Source: JAYFNU01 sp964460755 (GTDB taxonomy: Bacteria > Bacillota > Clostridia > Oscillospirales > Ruminococcaceae). From it: a stretch of 64,000 bases of DNA. Below, one piece after another: positions 16,413 to 25,223 of the stretch. Below the pieces are notes generated by a model, which was given only the letters and a program-made list of their open reading frames with translations, had not been told where the DNA came from and ran no database searches. Positions within the stretch are counted from its first letter, which is position 1, and every line of letters begins with the position of its first letter. The stretch is taken from positions 1 through 64,000 of the forward strand of contig CAYWQL010000002.1 in the NCBI GenBank assembly GCA_964460755.1, read 5' to 3'. The position numbers and the translations under genes are program-made.

Positions 16413-17911
16413 TTCAACGCCTCCGTAATTGATAAAATCGTATTCGCAATATCGCCGTCGTTGTTTACCGCAATATCGCAAAAAGCTTTATATATCGGCA
16501 TACGCTCGTCATAAAGCCTTTCGACCGAGCCGAAGCCGAGAGAAAGCGGGCGACCGAGAGTTTCAAGCTTGCTTATGTCGCGCTCAAGCAGCACGACCAA
16601 GCCGTTCATACGAAGATTTTTTCGGTTGCGTTCGCTCAGGACAGCGCCGCCTCCGGTTGAAATAATCCTTCCCGTTTGCTTCGCCTGTTCCCTAATCGCT
16701 TCGCTTTCGATTTCGCGGAAGCGCTCCTCGCCAAGCTTGCTGAATATTTCGGCAATCGACATTCCCGCAAGGGTTTCGATAACGTCGTCGATATCGACAA
16801 CCTCGCGACCCGTCGCCTTACACAGCGCCTTTGCGACTGTGGTTTTTCCGCAACCCGGCATACCTATAAGAATAATGTTTCTTTTTTCCTTCGTTATTTC
16901 GTCGATAATTGCCTGTATTTTTTCATCCTCAATCGCCGTTCCCGTAAACAGCTCCGCCGAACGCTTCGCCTGCGCGACGAGCATAGCAAGTCCGCCCGAC
17001 GCCTTTAGGTGAAGCTCCTTCGCCTGCTGAATCAAACTGGTGTTAAGAGGATTGTAAACGACGTCTAAAACCGCCTCACAATTAGGAAACCGCGAGAGGT
17101 CTACAATCTGTTTTTCGACGTCGGGATTGGTTCCGACAGGGGTAGCGTTAACTATTATTTCGGCGTCGGCGTGGCGTTCAAGATTGTCGTAGTTGTCCTC
17201 TCCCGTTCGCGACACGACGAAGCAATGACCGCCGTTATCCTCTATTGCCGCGCAAATCGTTGCGCTCGTTCCGCCGTTGCCAAGAATAAGCGCTTTTTTG
17301 TTTTCCAAGCAAACGCCCGCGCGTTTCGCCATATATAAAAAGCCGTAATAATCGGTGTTGTCACCGTAAAGCGAACCGTCCTCGCGAACAACAAGAGTGT
17401 TGACGCTTCCGATTTTCGCCGCCGTCGGCGAAACCTCGTCGCACAGCTCGCGCACAAGCTTTTTATAAGGAATAGTAACGTTGAGTCCCAAGAAATTACG
17501 TTTTTTAATGAAGCTGACGACATCGTCCTGCTCAAGGCTTATTATGTCGTATTTGTATCCCTTAAGACGTTCGTGTATTTCCTTTGAAAAGCTATATGAT
17601 ATGTTTTTTCCGATAAGTCCATAGCCTTTTTGTTCGGTCGCCTGCTTTTTGTCCAACGCCCTTTGCTGATAGCTTCGGCTTAGCTCAAACACTGTGGAAT
17701 AAAGCTTGCTTGAAAATTCGGCAAGCTCGCCGCTGACGTTCGAGGTAACCCGTTCGAGAACCTCCCGTTCTCTTTTTTCGTTAACGACGGGAAGGTTGTT
17801 CTCCCTTTTATATTCGGCAATTTTCAGCACAATCTCCATTCGTTTTTCAAAGAGCCGCGCTATTTGGTCGTCGATTTCGTTTATCTGCCGCCTTAACTCA
17901 TCAATGTTCAT
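16409..17911 (-). CDS. Trifunctional fusion: chorismate mutase, shikimate dehydrogenase, shikimate kinase
   Basis: The 500 residues hold three complete domains. Residues 1-88 are an AroQ-class chorismate mutase (helical; LRRQINEIDDQI, KREREVLERV). Residues 95-335 are shikimate dehydrogenase AroE: NVTIPYK with catalytic Lys150, GDNTD with Asp187, the nucleotide loop GNGGTS at 211-216, and NATPVG. Residues 341-500 are shikimate kinase AroK: P-loop GMPGCGKTT at 350-358, DIDD, and STGGGAV near 418-424. The protein thus covers two shikimate steps plus chorismate to prephenate, feeding TyrA from the same operon. It overlaps aroC and aroQ by four bases each (ATGA). No frameshift or linker stop is seen, so it is a true fusion. 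Confidence 0.95.
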   Translation of the reverse strand: MNIDELRRQINEIDDQIARLFEKRMEIVLKIAEYKRENNLPVVNEKREREVLERVTSNVSGELAEFSSKLYSTVFELSRSYQQRALDKKQATEQKGYGLIGKNISYSFSKEIHERLKGYKYDIISLEQDDVVSFIKKRNFLGLNVTIPYKKLVRELCDEVSPTAAKIGSVNTLVVREDGSLYGDNTDYYGFLYMAKRAGVCLENKKALILGNGGTSATICAAIEDNGGHCFVVSRTGEDNYDNLERHADAEIIVNATPVGTNPDVEKQIVDLSRFPNCEAVLDVVYNPLNTSLIQQAKELHLKASGGLAMLVAQAKRSAELFTGTAIEDEKIQAIIDEITKEKRNIILIGMPGCGKTTVAKALCKATGREVVDIDDVIETLAGMSIAEIFSKLGEERFREIESEAIREQAKQTGRIISTGGGAVLSERNRKNLRMNGLVVLLERDISKLETLGRPLSLGFGSVERLYDERMPIYKAFCDIAVNNDGDIANTILSITEALK

Positions 17912-18993
17912 CTTCTATCCCCCAAAAGAAGGTCATATATCGCTATTGCCGCCGCCGCCTCGACGCAGGGTACTGCGCGAAGAACAACGCAGGGGTCGTG
18001 CCGTCCTTGAATTACAAGCTTTTCGTTCTGTTTTGTCGATAGCTTAACCGAATTTTGTTCCTTCGCGATAGAGGGCGTCGGCTTAAACGCCACACGGAAA
18101 ATAAGCGGCATACCGGACGAAAGCCCGCCTAAAATACCGCCGTGGCGGTTTGTTCGGGTTTTAACCTCGTCGCCGTCATAATAAAATTCGTCGTTATATT
18201 GCGAGCCAAGCATAGAGGAGCATTTAATTCCTTCGCCAAACTCGATGCTCTTAACGGCTGGTATCGCGAAAACCGACGACGAAATTCGATTTTCAAGCCC
18301 GTCGAAAATCGGTTCGCCCAAGCCGACGGGAAGTCCGAGCACGCAGCACTCAACGCTTCCGCCAACCGAATCTCCGCTTTTTTTCGCGTCAAGAATTATT
18401 TTCGTCATCTTTTCGAACAGCTCGTTCGAAAGCACGGGATTTTCTTTATTTCTAAGCTTTTCAATATCTTTTTTTGATATATTAACCGCGTCGAAGCCCT
18501 CATCGAAAACGTCGCCGATTGATGCTATATGCGCCGCTACTTCTATGCCGCTTTCGCGCAGCAATCCAATACACACCGCGCCCGCGAAGCAGAGCGGAAG
18601 GGTAAGCCGTGCCGAAAAATGACCGCCGCCGCGAATGTCGTTATTTCCGCCGTACTTCACATAAGCCGGATAGTCGGCATGGGAAGGACGCGGTATATCG
18701 CTTATTATGTCGTAATCAGCAGAATGTGCGTCGGTGTTTTCAAATACAGCGCATAGCGGAGCGCCGCAGGTTTTTCCCTTTACTATTCCCGAAAGAATTC
18801 TCGATTTGTCAGCTTCTTTTCGCGCTGTTGAAAGCTCGCTTTGACCCGGCGCGCGTCGAGCAAGAAATCGCTCTATTTCATCAATATCAACCTTTTTCCC
18901 GGCGGGCAAGCCGTCGATTACGACGCCAAGTCCTTCGGAATGTGACTGCCCGAAGATGGATATTTTTAAATTAATTCCAAAATTAGACGACAT
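17908..18993 (-). CDS. aroC: Chorismate synthase
   Basis: The 361-residue FMN enzyme converts EPSP to chorismate. It shows GQSHSEGLGVVIDGLPAG, the ARRAPGQSELSTARKE region, RGGGHFSARLT, and the C-terminal GRHDPCVVLRAVP. GGAGG with an eight-base gap supports the ATG at 18993; a TTG five codons earlier merely contains that site. It overlaps aroA by 11 bases and the fusion gene by four. Confidence 0.96.
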   Translation of the reverse strand: MSSNFGINLKISIFGQSHSEGLGVVIDGLPAGKKVDIDEIERFLARRAPGQSELSTARKEADKSRILSGIVKGKTCGAPLCAVFENTDAHSADYDIISDIPRPSHADYPAYVKYGGNNDIRGGGHFSARLTLPLCFAGAVCIGLLRESGIEVAAHIASIGDVFDEGFDAVNISKKDIEKLRNKENPVLSNELFEKMTKIILDAKKSGDSVGGSVECCVLGLPVGLGEPIFDGLENRISSSVFAIPAVKSIEFGEGIKCSSMLGSQYNDEFYYDGDEVKTRTNRHGGILGGLSSGMPLIFRVAFKPTPSIAKEQNSVKLSTKQNEKLVIQGRHDPCVVLRAVPCVEAAAAIAIYDLLLGDRR

Positions 18994-20194
18994 CTGCTCT
19001 TCCTCCAAGCTTCTTAAAATCCTTGAAAAAACAAGGATATGACTTTTCGACCGCCTCCGACGAGGTTATCGTCACCTTGTTCTTACATATAGTCGACGCG
19101 ACCGCCGCCGCCATAACAATGCGGTGGTCGTTTTCGCCGTCGACATTTCCTCCGTCAAGCCCGCCGTTTCCGTATACGACAATAGCTTCGTCCTCGGCCT
19201 CCGCCTTGCCGCCAAGCGCCGCAATCATGTTGACCGTAGAGGATATTCTGTCGCTCTCCTTGAGCCGAAGCCGAGCGCAATTTTCAAATCGCGTTTTCGC
19301 TTTTCTGCCGCAGGCGGCGACAGCAAGCACGGGCGCAAGGTCGGGTATTTCGCTCACGTCGAGCGTTAAATCGTTTGATTGTCGAAAGCGTTCAAGCACG
19401 TCAGCAATCGCCCTGTCTGCCTGACAGGAGCCAAACGAAAGCCCGTCCACGGCAACCCTTGAGCCTAAAAAGGTTGTCACAAGCCAAAATGCCCCGTTTG
19501 ACCAGTCGCCCTCGACGACATATTTCTTAGGCGAACGGTAGCTCTCGCCGTTTCCGACTGAAAATCCGCCTTTTTTCCGCGCGACCTTAACGCCGAAGCG
19601 CGACATTGTTTCTATCGTCATATCGACGTATGCCGACGACTGAAGACGGCTCGTAAGACTAACCTCTCCGCCGCCGATAAGGGGCAACGCGAGCAGAAGT
19701 CCGCTCACATACTGTGAGCTGACGTCGCCCGAAAGGGAAAAAGCACCGCCCGAAAGCCGACCGTTAAGTGTGAAAGGAATGCTGTCGCCCGAAAATTCGC
19801 AGCCATGGAGCGTCATCTGTTCAATAAGCTGCGTAAGCGGGCGCTCGGGCAGCCGTCCCTCACCCAAAAATGAAGCCCCTCCTAAAACTGCCGCCGCAAC
19901 GGGAAGCAAAAAGCGAAGTGTCGAACCGCTTTCTTTGCAATCAAGCGTAGCGCCCATTTTCGCGTTTTCACCTATGGGAAGCACGTCATATCCCCGCTCG
20001 GTTTTAATAATCGACGCGCCCATGGTGGAAAGCGTGTTCGCCGTAGCGACAATATCACGCGAAGATGAATTAAGTATAATTTCGCACCGCTCGTCACAAA
20101 GCGCAGCGCAAATAAGGGCGCGATGTGCGTCCGACTTGGACGAAACCGCCTCAATTTTACCGCTTAACTTGGTTGGAGTGATACATATATCCAT
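18983..20194 (-). CDS. aroA: 3-phosphoshikimate 1-carboxyvinyltransferase (EPSP synthase)
   Basis: The 403-residue enzyme joins PEP to shikimate-3-phosphate. It shows the conserved SKSDAHRALICAAL at the N-terminus, the ESGSTLRFLLPVAA motif, the SSQYVSGLLLALPL motif, and RLRLKESDRI with NDHRIVMA near the C-terminus. The ATG at 20194 has AAGGA six bases upstream; the TTG two codons earlier is less likely. It is tightly packed, nine bases after aroB. Confidence 0.96.
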   Translation of the reverse strand: MDICITPTKLSGKIEAVSSKSDAHRALICAALCDERCEIILNSSSRDIVATANTLSTMGASIIKTERGYDVLPIGENAKMGATLDCKESGSTLRFLLPVAAAVLGGASFLGEGRLPERPLTQLIEQMTLHGCEFSGDSIPFTLNGRLSGGAFSLSGDVSSQYVSGLLLALPLIGGGEVSLTSRLQSSAYVDMTIETMSRFGVKVARKKGGFSVGNGESYRSPKKYVVEGDWSNGAFWLVTTFLGSRVAVDGLSFGSCQADRAIADVLERFRQSNDLTLDVSEIPDLAPVLAVAACGRKAKTRFENCARLRLKESDRISSTVNMIAALGGKAEAEDEAIVVYGNGGLDGGNVDGENDHRIVMAAAVASTICKNKVTITSSEAVEKSYPCFFKDFKKLGGRADVV

Positions 20195-20203
20195 AAACAA
20201 TCC

Positions 20204-21259
20204 TTAGCAAAGCGCCGCCTTGAAGTAATCCTCAAGCTCGTTAACGCCGATTTTCAAAAGCTCGCATTTACCGATTTTTTTCGGTATAACAACGGTTATG
20301 CCGTCACCCTTGCGTTTTTTATCAAGCAGCGCGGTTTTTATAAGCTCTTCCTCGCCGTATTCACATAAAACGGGGAGTCCGTTAGCGACAAGCGCGTCCT
20401 TTATTCTTTCGACGGTTATATCGTCGCAAAGCGAACGGCTTCTTGCCGCTCTCGCTTCGGCGAGCATACCGATAGCGACGGCGCTTCCGTGGGATATATT
20501 AAATCCGCTTGCCTTTTCTATCGTATGTCCAACTGTATGCCCGAAGTTAAGAAGCTGGCGCGCGCCGTTGTCGCGCTCGTCGCGCTTGACGAGCCCCGCC
20601 TTGATTTTTACGCAGTCCTTAATTATCGCCTCATATTCGTCAAAGTCGGGTTCTTTGATAAAACGATTAAAAAGCGCTTCACTTCCTATTACGCCCGTCT
20701 TTATCGCCTCGGCTCTTCCCTCGCTCAATATCTCCTTTGGAAGCGTCTTCAGCGTAACCGGGTCGCAAAGCACCACGCTCGGCTGATAGAACGCGCCGAC
20801 GAGGTTTTTTCCCTCGTCAAGGTTAAAGCCCGTTTTGCCGCCGACTGACGAATCCACCATTGCCAAGAGCGTCGTCGGCACACCGACAAAGCGAACGCCC
20901 CGAAGATAGCTTGCCGCCGCGAAGCCCGCCATATCACCGACAACCCCACCGCCGAGCGCAAGGATAATGTCGCTTCTCGTAAGCTCGTTTTTTGCGAGAA
21001 ACTCAAGAATTTTACCTATCGTCTTAATGTTTTTGCTCTTTTCGCCATTTTGGAAGGCGAATTTCACAACACAAAAACCGCTTGTTTCAAGCGAAGTCTG
21101 AAGAGTTTCGCCATAAAGCCTATCAACCCTGTCGTCGGTTATTATCGCCGCCTTACAGGGCTTAATTTTATCCTTTATTCTTTCACCCGCAAGCTCGAGA
21201 ATACCGCATTCAACAAGAACGTCATATTTGTTTGACGTCTTTACCCTTATTCTTTCCAT
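20204..21259 (-). CDS. aroB: 3-dehydroquinate synthase
   Basis: The 351-residue, NAD- and metal-dependent enzyme converts DAHP to 3-dehydroquinate. It has ALGGGVVGDMAGFAAA, the PTTLLAMVDSSVGGKTG motif, and metal ligands in RDERDNGARQLLNFGHTVGH and SHGSAVAIGM. Its start overlaps the tyrA stop by 13 bases, consistent with coupled translation. Confidence 0.96.
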   Translation of the reverse strand: MERIRVKTSNKYDVLVECGILELAGERIKDKIKPCKAAIITDDRVDRLYGETLQTSLETSGFCVVKFAFQNGEKSKNIKTIGKILEFLAKNELTRSDIILALGGGVVGDMAGFAAASYLRGVRFVGVPTTLLAMVDSSVGGKTGFNLDEGKNLVGAFYQPSVVLCDPVTLKTLPKEILSEGRAEAIKTGVIGSEALFNRFIKEPDFDEYEAIIKDCVKIKAGLVKRDERDNGARQLLNFGHTVGHTIEKASGFNISHGSAVAIGMLAEARAARSRSLCDDITVERIKDALVANGLPVLCEYGEEELIKTALLDKKRKGDGITVVIPKKIGKCELLKIGVNELEDYFKAALC

Positions 21260-22104
21260 GCGCTTAGGTCCCCTTTATCCGCTTGCTCCTTGCGCTCGCG
21301 TCCGTCCTTCAAAAGAGCGCAGAGCTTATTTTCGTCCCTGTTTCTTATCGCCTCGCCGTACTCCTTAAGGTTTTCGATTATCGTTTCGATTTCTTGTGAA
21401 AGATTGTCGGCGTTGTCAAGAAAAAGCTCCGTCCACATCGCTTCGTTAAGCCGTGCGACCCGCGTCATGTCCTTATAGCTTCCCGCCGAAAAGCCCTTGT
21501 GCAAGAGCGCTGTCGGGCTTTTTATATAGGCGCTTGAAACTACGTGAGCAAGCTGGGAGGTGTAGGCGATAATCTTGTCGTGGCGGTCGGCCGTGGTTAT
21601 TTCGAAATTTGAAAATCCAAGCGACGCCCAGAATTTTTTTACGTTCTCCAAAACTTCAAGGTCAACATTTTCAGGAGGCGTTAGTATAATCGACGCATCG
21701 TTAAAAAGCTTTCTTTGGGCGTTGTCAAAGCCCGAAAACTCTATTCCCGCCATAGGGTGCGCACCGATAAAGGTAAAGCCGTTTTCCTTCGCTATCGAAA
21801 ACAGCTCGGAGCAGACCGCTCCTTTTACGCCCGACGTATCCATAACAATCGCGCCCTTTTTTATAAGCGGCGCCTTTTCTTTTATATAATTTACGCAAAT
21901 TTCAGGATAGGTCGCAACGATAAGCATATCACAAAGAGGTATAAGCTCGTCGGTAAGCGTATTGTCAATAGCCTCCAAAAGCTTTGCCTTATAGGTAACC
22001 TGCTCGACTATGTCGTATCCCAAAACCGAGTGGGGCGTGCTGTGCTTAATCGCCTTCGCAACCGAGCCGCCGATTAACCCCAAGCCGACAACGCCAACAT
22101 TCAT
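21247..22104 (-). CDS. tyrA: Prephenate dehydrogenase
   Basis: The 285-residue NAD(P) enzyme turns prephenate into 4-hydroxyphenylpyruvate, the precursor of tyrosine. It has the N-terminal Rossmann loop GVVGLGLIGGS, the substrate motif GAHPMAGIEFSGF, and the helical C-terminal dimer domain with SQLAHVVSSA. There is no separate ACT domain. GGAGG lies eight bases before the ATG. Its place second in the operon, after the DAHP synthase, shows that this operon is biased to tyrosine. Confidence 0.95.
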   Translation of the reverse strand: MNVGVVGLGLIGGSVAKAIKHSTPHSVLGYDIVEQVTYKAKLLEAIDNTLTDELIPLCDMLIVATYPEICVNYIKEKAPLIKKGAIVMDTSGVKGAVCSELFSIAKENGFTFIGAHPMAGIEFSGFDNAQRKLFNDASIILTPPENVDLEVLENVKKFWASLGFSNFEITTADRHDKIIAYTSQLAHVVSSAYIKSPTALLHKGFSAGSYKDMTRVARLNEAMWTELFLDNADNLSQEIETIIENLKEYGEAIRNRDENKLCALLKDGRERKEQADKGDLSAWKE

Positions 22105-22119
22105 ACTCTTATCCTCCGC

Positions 22120-23133
22120 TTAAACGTTGTATTTACACGCGAACGGGCGCAAAGCGAAGACCGACTTTGCCACGTCGTCAAAACCCTCGGGCGTCAACGA
22201 CTGCGCCCCGTCGCAAAGAGCGTGCTGGGGGTCGTTGTGCACCTCAATCATAAGCCCGTCACAGCCCGCCGCCGTCGCGGCAAGGGAAAGAGGCTTGACG
22301 AGGGAATACATTCCGCTCGCGTGGCTCGGGTCTACGACGACAGGAAGATGAGTCTGTCTTTTTAAAATCGGTATCGCCGAAATATCAAGGGTGTTTCTCG
22401 TCGAGGTCTCGAAGGTTCTTATTCCGCGCTCGCAGACAATCACCTTTTCGTTGCCGCCCGCCATAATATATTCTACGCTCATCAAAAGCTCTTCAATCGT
22501 ATTCGCAAGCCCGCGCTTCAAAAGAATCGGCTTGCTTGTCCGTCCGAGCTCCTTTAAAAGCTCGAAGTTTTGCATATTTCTCGCCCCGACCTGAATGAGG
22601 TCGACCTCCTCGAATAGCGGAAGCTGGGATATCTCCATTATTTCGGTAACGACCGGAAGTCCTGTCGCCTTTTTCGCCTCAATTAAAAGCTCAATGCCGT
22701 TTCCGCCGAGCCCTTGAAAAGAATATGGCGAGGTGCGCGGCTTAAACGCGCCGCCCCTCAGTATCGTCGCGCCCGACTTCTTCACATCCTCGGCGACGAC
22801 GCAAATCTGCTCCTTCGTTTCAACCGAGCAGGGCCCCGCAATTAAATTAAAATTTCCCTTTCCGAAAAGCACGCCTCCGACGTCGATAACGCTGTCGTCG
22901 GGATGAAATTTGCGGTTGGCGTTTTTGTATGGCTCCTGAATACGCTTTACGTCCTCGACTATTGAAAGGGAGCGCACAAGGTCGATATCAACGACCGTCG
23001 TATCTCCCACAAGACCTAAAACAAGGCTGTTTTCGCCCTCGCTTTCGTGAATAGAAACCCCAAGGCTGTTTAACCAGTTCTTAAGATTATTCAACTGCTC
23101 CTTATCGGGCGATTTCTTTAGTACAACTACCAT
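22120..23133 (-). CDS. aroF: DAHP synthase (type I-beta, with N-terminal ferredoxin-like domain)
   Basis: The 337-residue enzyme makes DAHP from PEP and erythrose-4-phosphate, the first step of the pathway. It has a ferredoxin-like N-terminal domain (about 1-70), which in the Thermotoga enzyme gives feedback inhibition by Tyr and Phe, and then the barrel with AGPCSVET, GGAFKPRTSPYSFQG and DPSHASG. GGAGG seven bases upstream fixes the ATG at 23133; an earlier in-frame ATG lies in the attenuator hairpin region. It is the first structural gene of the operon, behind a Tyr-rich leader. Confidence 0.95.
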   Translation of the reverse strand: MVVVLKKSPDKEQLNNLKNWLNSLGVSIHESEGENSLVLGLVGDTTVVDIDLVRSLSIVEDVKRIQEPYKNANRKFHPDDSVIDVGGVLFGKGNFNLIAGPCSVETKEQICVVAEDVKKSGATILRGGAFKPRTSPYSFQGLGGNGIELLIEAKKATGLPVVTEIMEISQLPLFEEVDLIQVGARNMQNFELLKELGRTSKPILLKRGLANTIEELLMSVEYIMAGGNEKVIVCERGIRTFETSTRNTLDISAIPILKRQTHLPVVVDPSHASGMYSLVKPLSLAATAAGCDGLMIEVHNDPQHALCDGAQSLTPEGFDDVAKSVFALRPFACKYNV

Positions 23134-23152
23134 AGTCTTACCTCCATCAAAT

Positions 23153-23187
23153 AAAAAAGCCCCGCAACGTTTCACTGCGAAGCCCTT
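23153..23187 (-). terminator. Attenuator terminator in the aroF leader
   Basis: On the minus strand AAGGGCTTCGCAGTG pairs with GTTGCGGGGCTT (about 13-15 pairs, several G-U) and is followed by TTTTTT. It stands between the leader peptide and aroF. Its inner part, GTGAAACGT (23167-23175), is also perfectly complementary to ACGTTTCAC in the leader peptide region (23242-23250), so termination and antitermination folds exclude each other. Confidence 0.8.
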
Positions 23188-23219
23188 AGTTTATAATATC
23201 GCGTAATTTTCGCGAAAAA

Positions 23220-23324
23220 TTATAAGCCCTGCTTTTCTGCGGTGAAACGTGAAACAACCCTGCCGTAATAATAAGCGGTAAGGCAATAATAACGATATCC
23301 CGTTGCAAAAGCTTTTGTGTTCAT
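23220..23324 (-). CDS. Tyr-rich leader peptide of the aromatic operon
   Basis: A 34-codon ORF starts at an ATG with GGAG six bases upstream. Six residues are Tyr (10, 12, 13, 18, 19, 20, giving Y-R-Y-Y and then Y-Y-Y) and two are Phe (6 and 27). The peptide lies between a strong promoter and an intrinsic terminator ahead of aroF-tyrA. This is the layout of amino acid attenuators such as trpL and pheL. Codons 25-28 contain the 9-base segment that can pair with the terminator. Tyr codons 18-20 sit in the loop of a possible hairpin (GCCTTACCG with CGGCAGGGT). Confidence 0.8.
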   Translation of the reverse strand: MNTKAFATGYRYYCLTAYYYGRVVSRFTAEKQGL

Positions 23325-23353
23325 AATTCTCTCCGAAAAATATCTTAATTGAG

Positions 23354-23382
23354 ATAATAACACAAAGCTTTAGCAATGTAAA
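23354..23382 (-). promoter_or_regulatory. Promoter of the aromatic operon
   Basis: TTTACA and TATTAT are separated by 17 bases, placing the transcription start about 20 bases before the leader peptide ATG. A GC-rich stretch of about 60 bases (near 23422-23483) upstream holds no ORF I can support. Confidence 0.75.
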
Positions 23383-23484
23383 GCCCTAAATCATTTTAAT
23401 TTTTATATATACATTTTTACCACGCCGCGACGCACGGGGACTTAATGTGTTATTACGAGATTTCGCGCGCACTGCGCTGAGACA

Positions 23485-23503
23485 GGTATATATAAAGTAT
23501 ACC
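23485..23503. promoter_or_regulatory. Inverted repeat between the aromatic operon and pflX
   Basis: GGTATA-TATAAAG-TATACC is a perfect 6-bp dyad with a 7-base spacer, 76 bases before the radical SAM gene. It may be a repressor site or a promoter element. Confidence 0.35.
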
Positions 23504-23578
23504 ATTATGATAGATTTTCCTCAATATTGCATTTTGTTTTGTTTCGTGCAATAATTTCTGTTATGTCGAGGTAATGAA

Positions 23579-24460
23579 ATGAATTGTACTCTTTGTCCGC
23601 AAAACTGTAACATAGACCGCGAAATGAACAAGGGCTTTTGCGGAGTAACAAACAGGCTTAAGGCTGCAAGGGCGGCGCTTCATTTTTGGGAAGAGCCTTG
23701 TATTTCGGGCAAAAGCGGAAGCGGCGCCGTCTTCTTTTCCGGCTGCCCGCTTCACTGCGTATTCTGTCAAAACTCCGACATTTCGAACGGCGACGCCGGC
23801 AAGGAAATATCTGTCGAGCGACTTGCCGAAATATTTACCGAGCTTCAGCAAAAGGGCGCGAACAACATTAACCTCGTCACACCCACTCACTACGTTCCCG
23901 AGATTATTGAGGCAATTAAGCTTGCGCGAAAAAACGGGCTTTCGCTGCCGATAGTGTATAACTCAAGCGGATACGAAAAGGTGCACACGCTAAAGCTCCT
24001 TGAAGGATACGTCGACGTATATCTTCCCGATATGAAATACTTTTCCCCCTTTCTTTCGAAAAAATATTCGGGCGTTTCTGATTATTTCGCCGTAGCAAAA
24101 GACGCGATAGCCGAGATGTATCGTCAGGTCGGAGCGCCTGTTTTTGACGAAAGCGAAATAATTAAAAACGGAGTTATCGTTCGTCATCTGGTGCTTCCCT
24201 CACACTCTGACGACTCCAAAAGGGTAATTAATTATCTTTACTCCACCTATAAAGATAACATATATATTTCAATTATGAATCAGTTTACCCCAAACGAAAA
24301 GTGCCGCGATTTTTCCGAGCTCAATCGAACGCTTAACAAGGACGAATACGAAAGCGTTGTCAACTACGCGGTTTGGCTCGGGGTCAAAAACGGCTTCACC
24401 CAAGAAGGGGGAACGGCGAGCGAAAGCTTTATTCCCGCGTTTGACCTCGAGGGCGTTTGA
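23579..24460 (+). CDS. Radical SAM protein, PflX/PflA-like
   Basis: The 293-residue protein has an N-terminal Cys motif (CTLCPQNC) and the radical SAM cluster GCPLHCVFCQN (CxxxCxxC, near residue 58), followed by LVTPTHYVPEI and a VDVYLPDMKY strand. It belongs to the PflX group of pyruvate formate-lyase activase homologues, whose target is unknown. No glycyl radical enzyme is next to it. GAGGT lies just before the ATG. It diverges from the aromatic operon. Confidence 0.85.
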   Translation: MNCTLCPQNCNIDREMNKGFCGVTNRLKAARAALHFWEEPCISGKSGSGAVFFSGCPLHCVFCQNSDISNGDAGKEISVERLAEIFTELQQKGANNINLVTPTHYVPEIIEAIKLARKNGLSLPIVYNSSGYEKVHTLKLLEGYVDVYLPDMKYFSPFLSKKYSGVSDYFAVAKDAIAEMYRQVGAPVFDESEIIKNGVIVRHLVLPSHSDDSKRVINYLYSTYKDNIYISIMNQFTPNEKCRDFSELNRTLNKDEYESVVNYAVWLGVKNGFTQEGGTASESFIPAFDLEGV

Positions 24461-24604
24461 GAAAAGGATAAATAGTATGGTATAATGCTTCTGCGGATTA
24501 AATAAATAAACGCTTTTTCTAATCCTTTTTTAATCTTGAAAATATTTCTCTTTAATTTTTGCTGTGCATAATATAGCCACAACAAAAAAACGGAGGTACA
24601 CATT

Positions 24605-25156
24605 ATGAAACAGCAATTAGAACAGGTCGAAAAGCTTGTCGAGAAGACGGGCGTAAGCTACGGCGACGCAAAAGACGCGCTCGAAAGAGCAAACGGCGAT
24701 ATGCTCGACGCCCTTGTATATCTTGAGGAGCAGGGCAAGGTCGCCGGCAAAAATAACGCTAACGCATACAACTCCTATTCAACAAGGCGCGACAACGCCG
24801 AACAGCACAAGAGCGAAACGAGCGAGAATTTCAAACGCACGACAAAGGACTTCGGCGAATGGCTTCGCGGCATTTTTGACAAGGGCAACGCGAACTACCT
24901 TGAAATGTACAGAAACGGCGAAAGAAAGTTCTCAATGCCCGTGACCGTCTTCGTAATTCTTCTTATCTTCTGCTTTTGGATTGTCATTCCCCTTATGATT
25001 ATCGCACTCTTCTTTAACTGCCGCTTCTCGTTCTCGGGCAATGAGCTCGGCAAGGAAAAGGTAAACAACGTTATGGGCAAGGCAACCGATATCGCGGACG
25101 ACATTAAGACCGAAATAACGACGACTATCGCAGAGAAAAAAGATAATAACCAATAA
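24605..25156 (+). CDS. DUF4342 protein with UBA-like N-terminus and one membrane segment
   Basis: The 183-residue protein opens with a UBA/TS-N-like helical domain (about 1-42, LEQVEKLVEKTGVSYGDAKDALE). A polar linker follows, then a hydrophobic hairpin (about 115-138) and a charged helical tail. This is the DUF4342 layout common in Clostridia; its role is unknown. CGGAGGT lies before the ATG. It has its own terminator and precedes a two-component system. Confidence 0.8.
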   Translation: MKQQLEQVEKLVEKTGVSYGDAKDALERANGDMLDALVYLEEQGKVAGKNNANAYNSYSTRRDNAEQHKSETSENFKRTTKDFGEWLRGIFDKGNANYLEMYRNGERKFSMPVTVFVILLIFCFWIVIPLMIIALFFNCRFSFSGNELGKEKVNNVMGKATDIADDIKTEITTTIAEKKDNNQ

Positions 25157-25169
25157 AACAACAGCTAAA

Positions 25170-25203
25170 AAAATTAAGGAGAAAGCTTTTTCTCCTTAAT
25201 TTT
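25170..25203 (+). terminator. Terminator after the DUF4342 gene
   Basis: AAATTAAGGAGAAA pairs with TTTCTCCTTAATTT around a short loop, followed by T residues. The response regulator starts 20 bases later, so that gene either has a promoter inside this stretch or depends on read-through. Confidence 0.75.
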
Positions 25204-25223
25204 GGTTTATAACGAGGTGCATT

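Noticed and set aside
22120..23400. T-box ahead of the aromatic operon
   Set aside because: No AGGGTGGNACCGCG antiterminator box and no stem I pattern are found; the leader is short and encodes a peptide.
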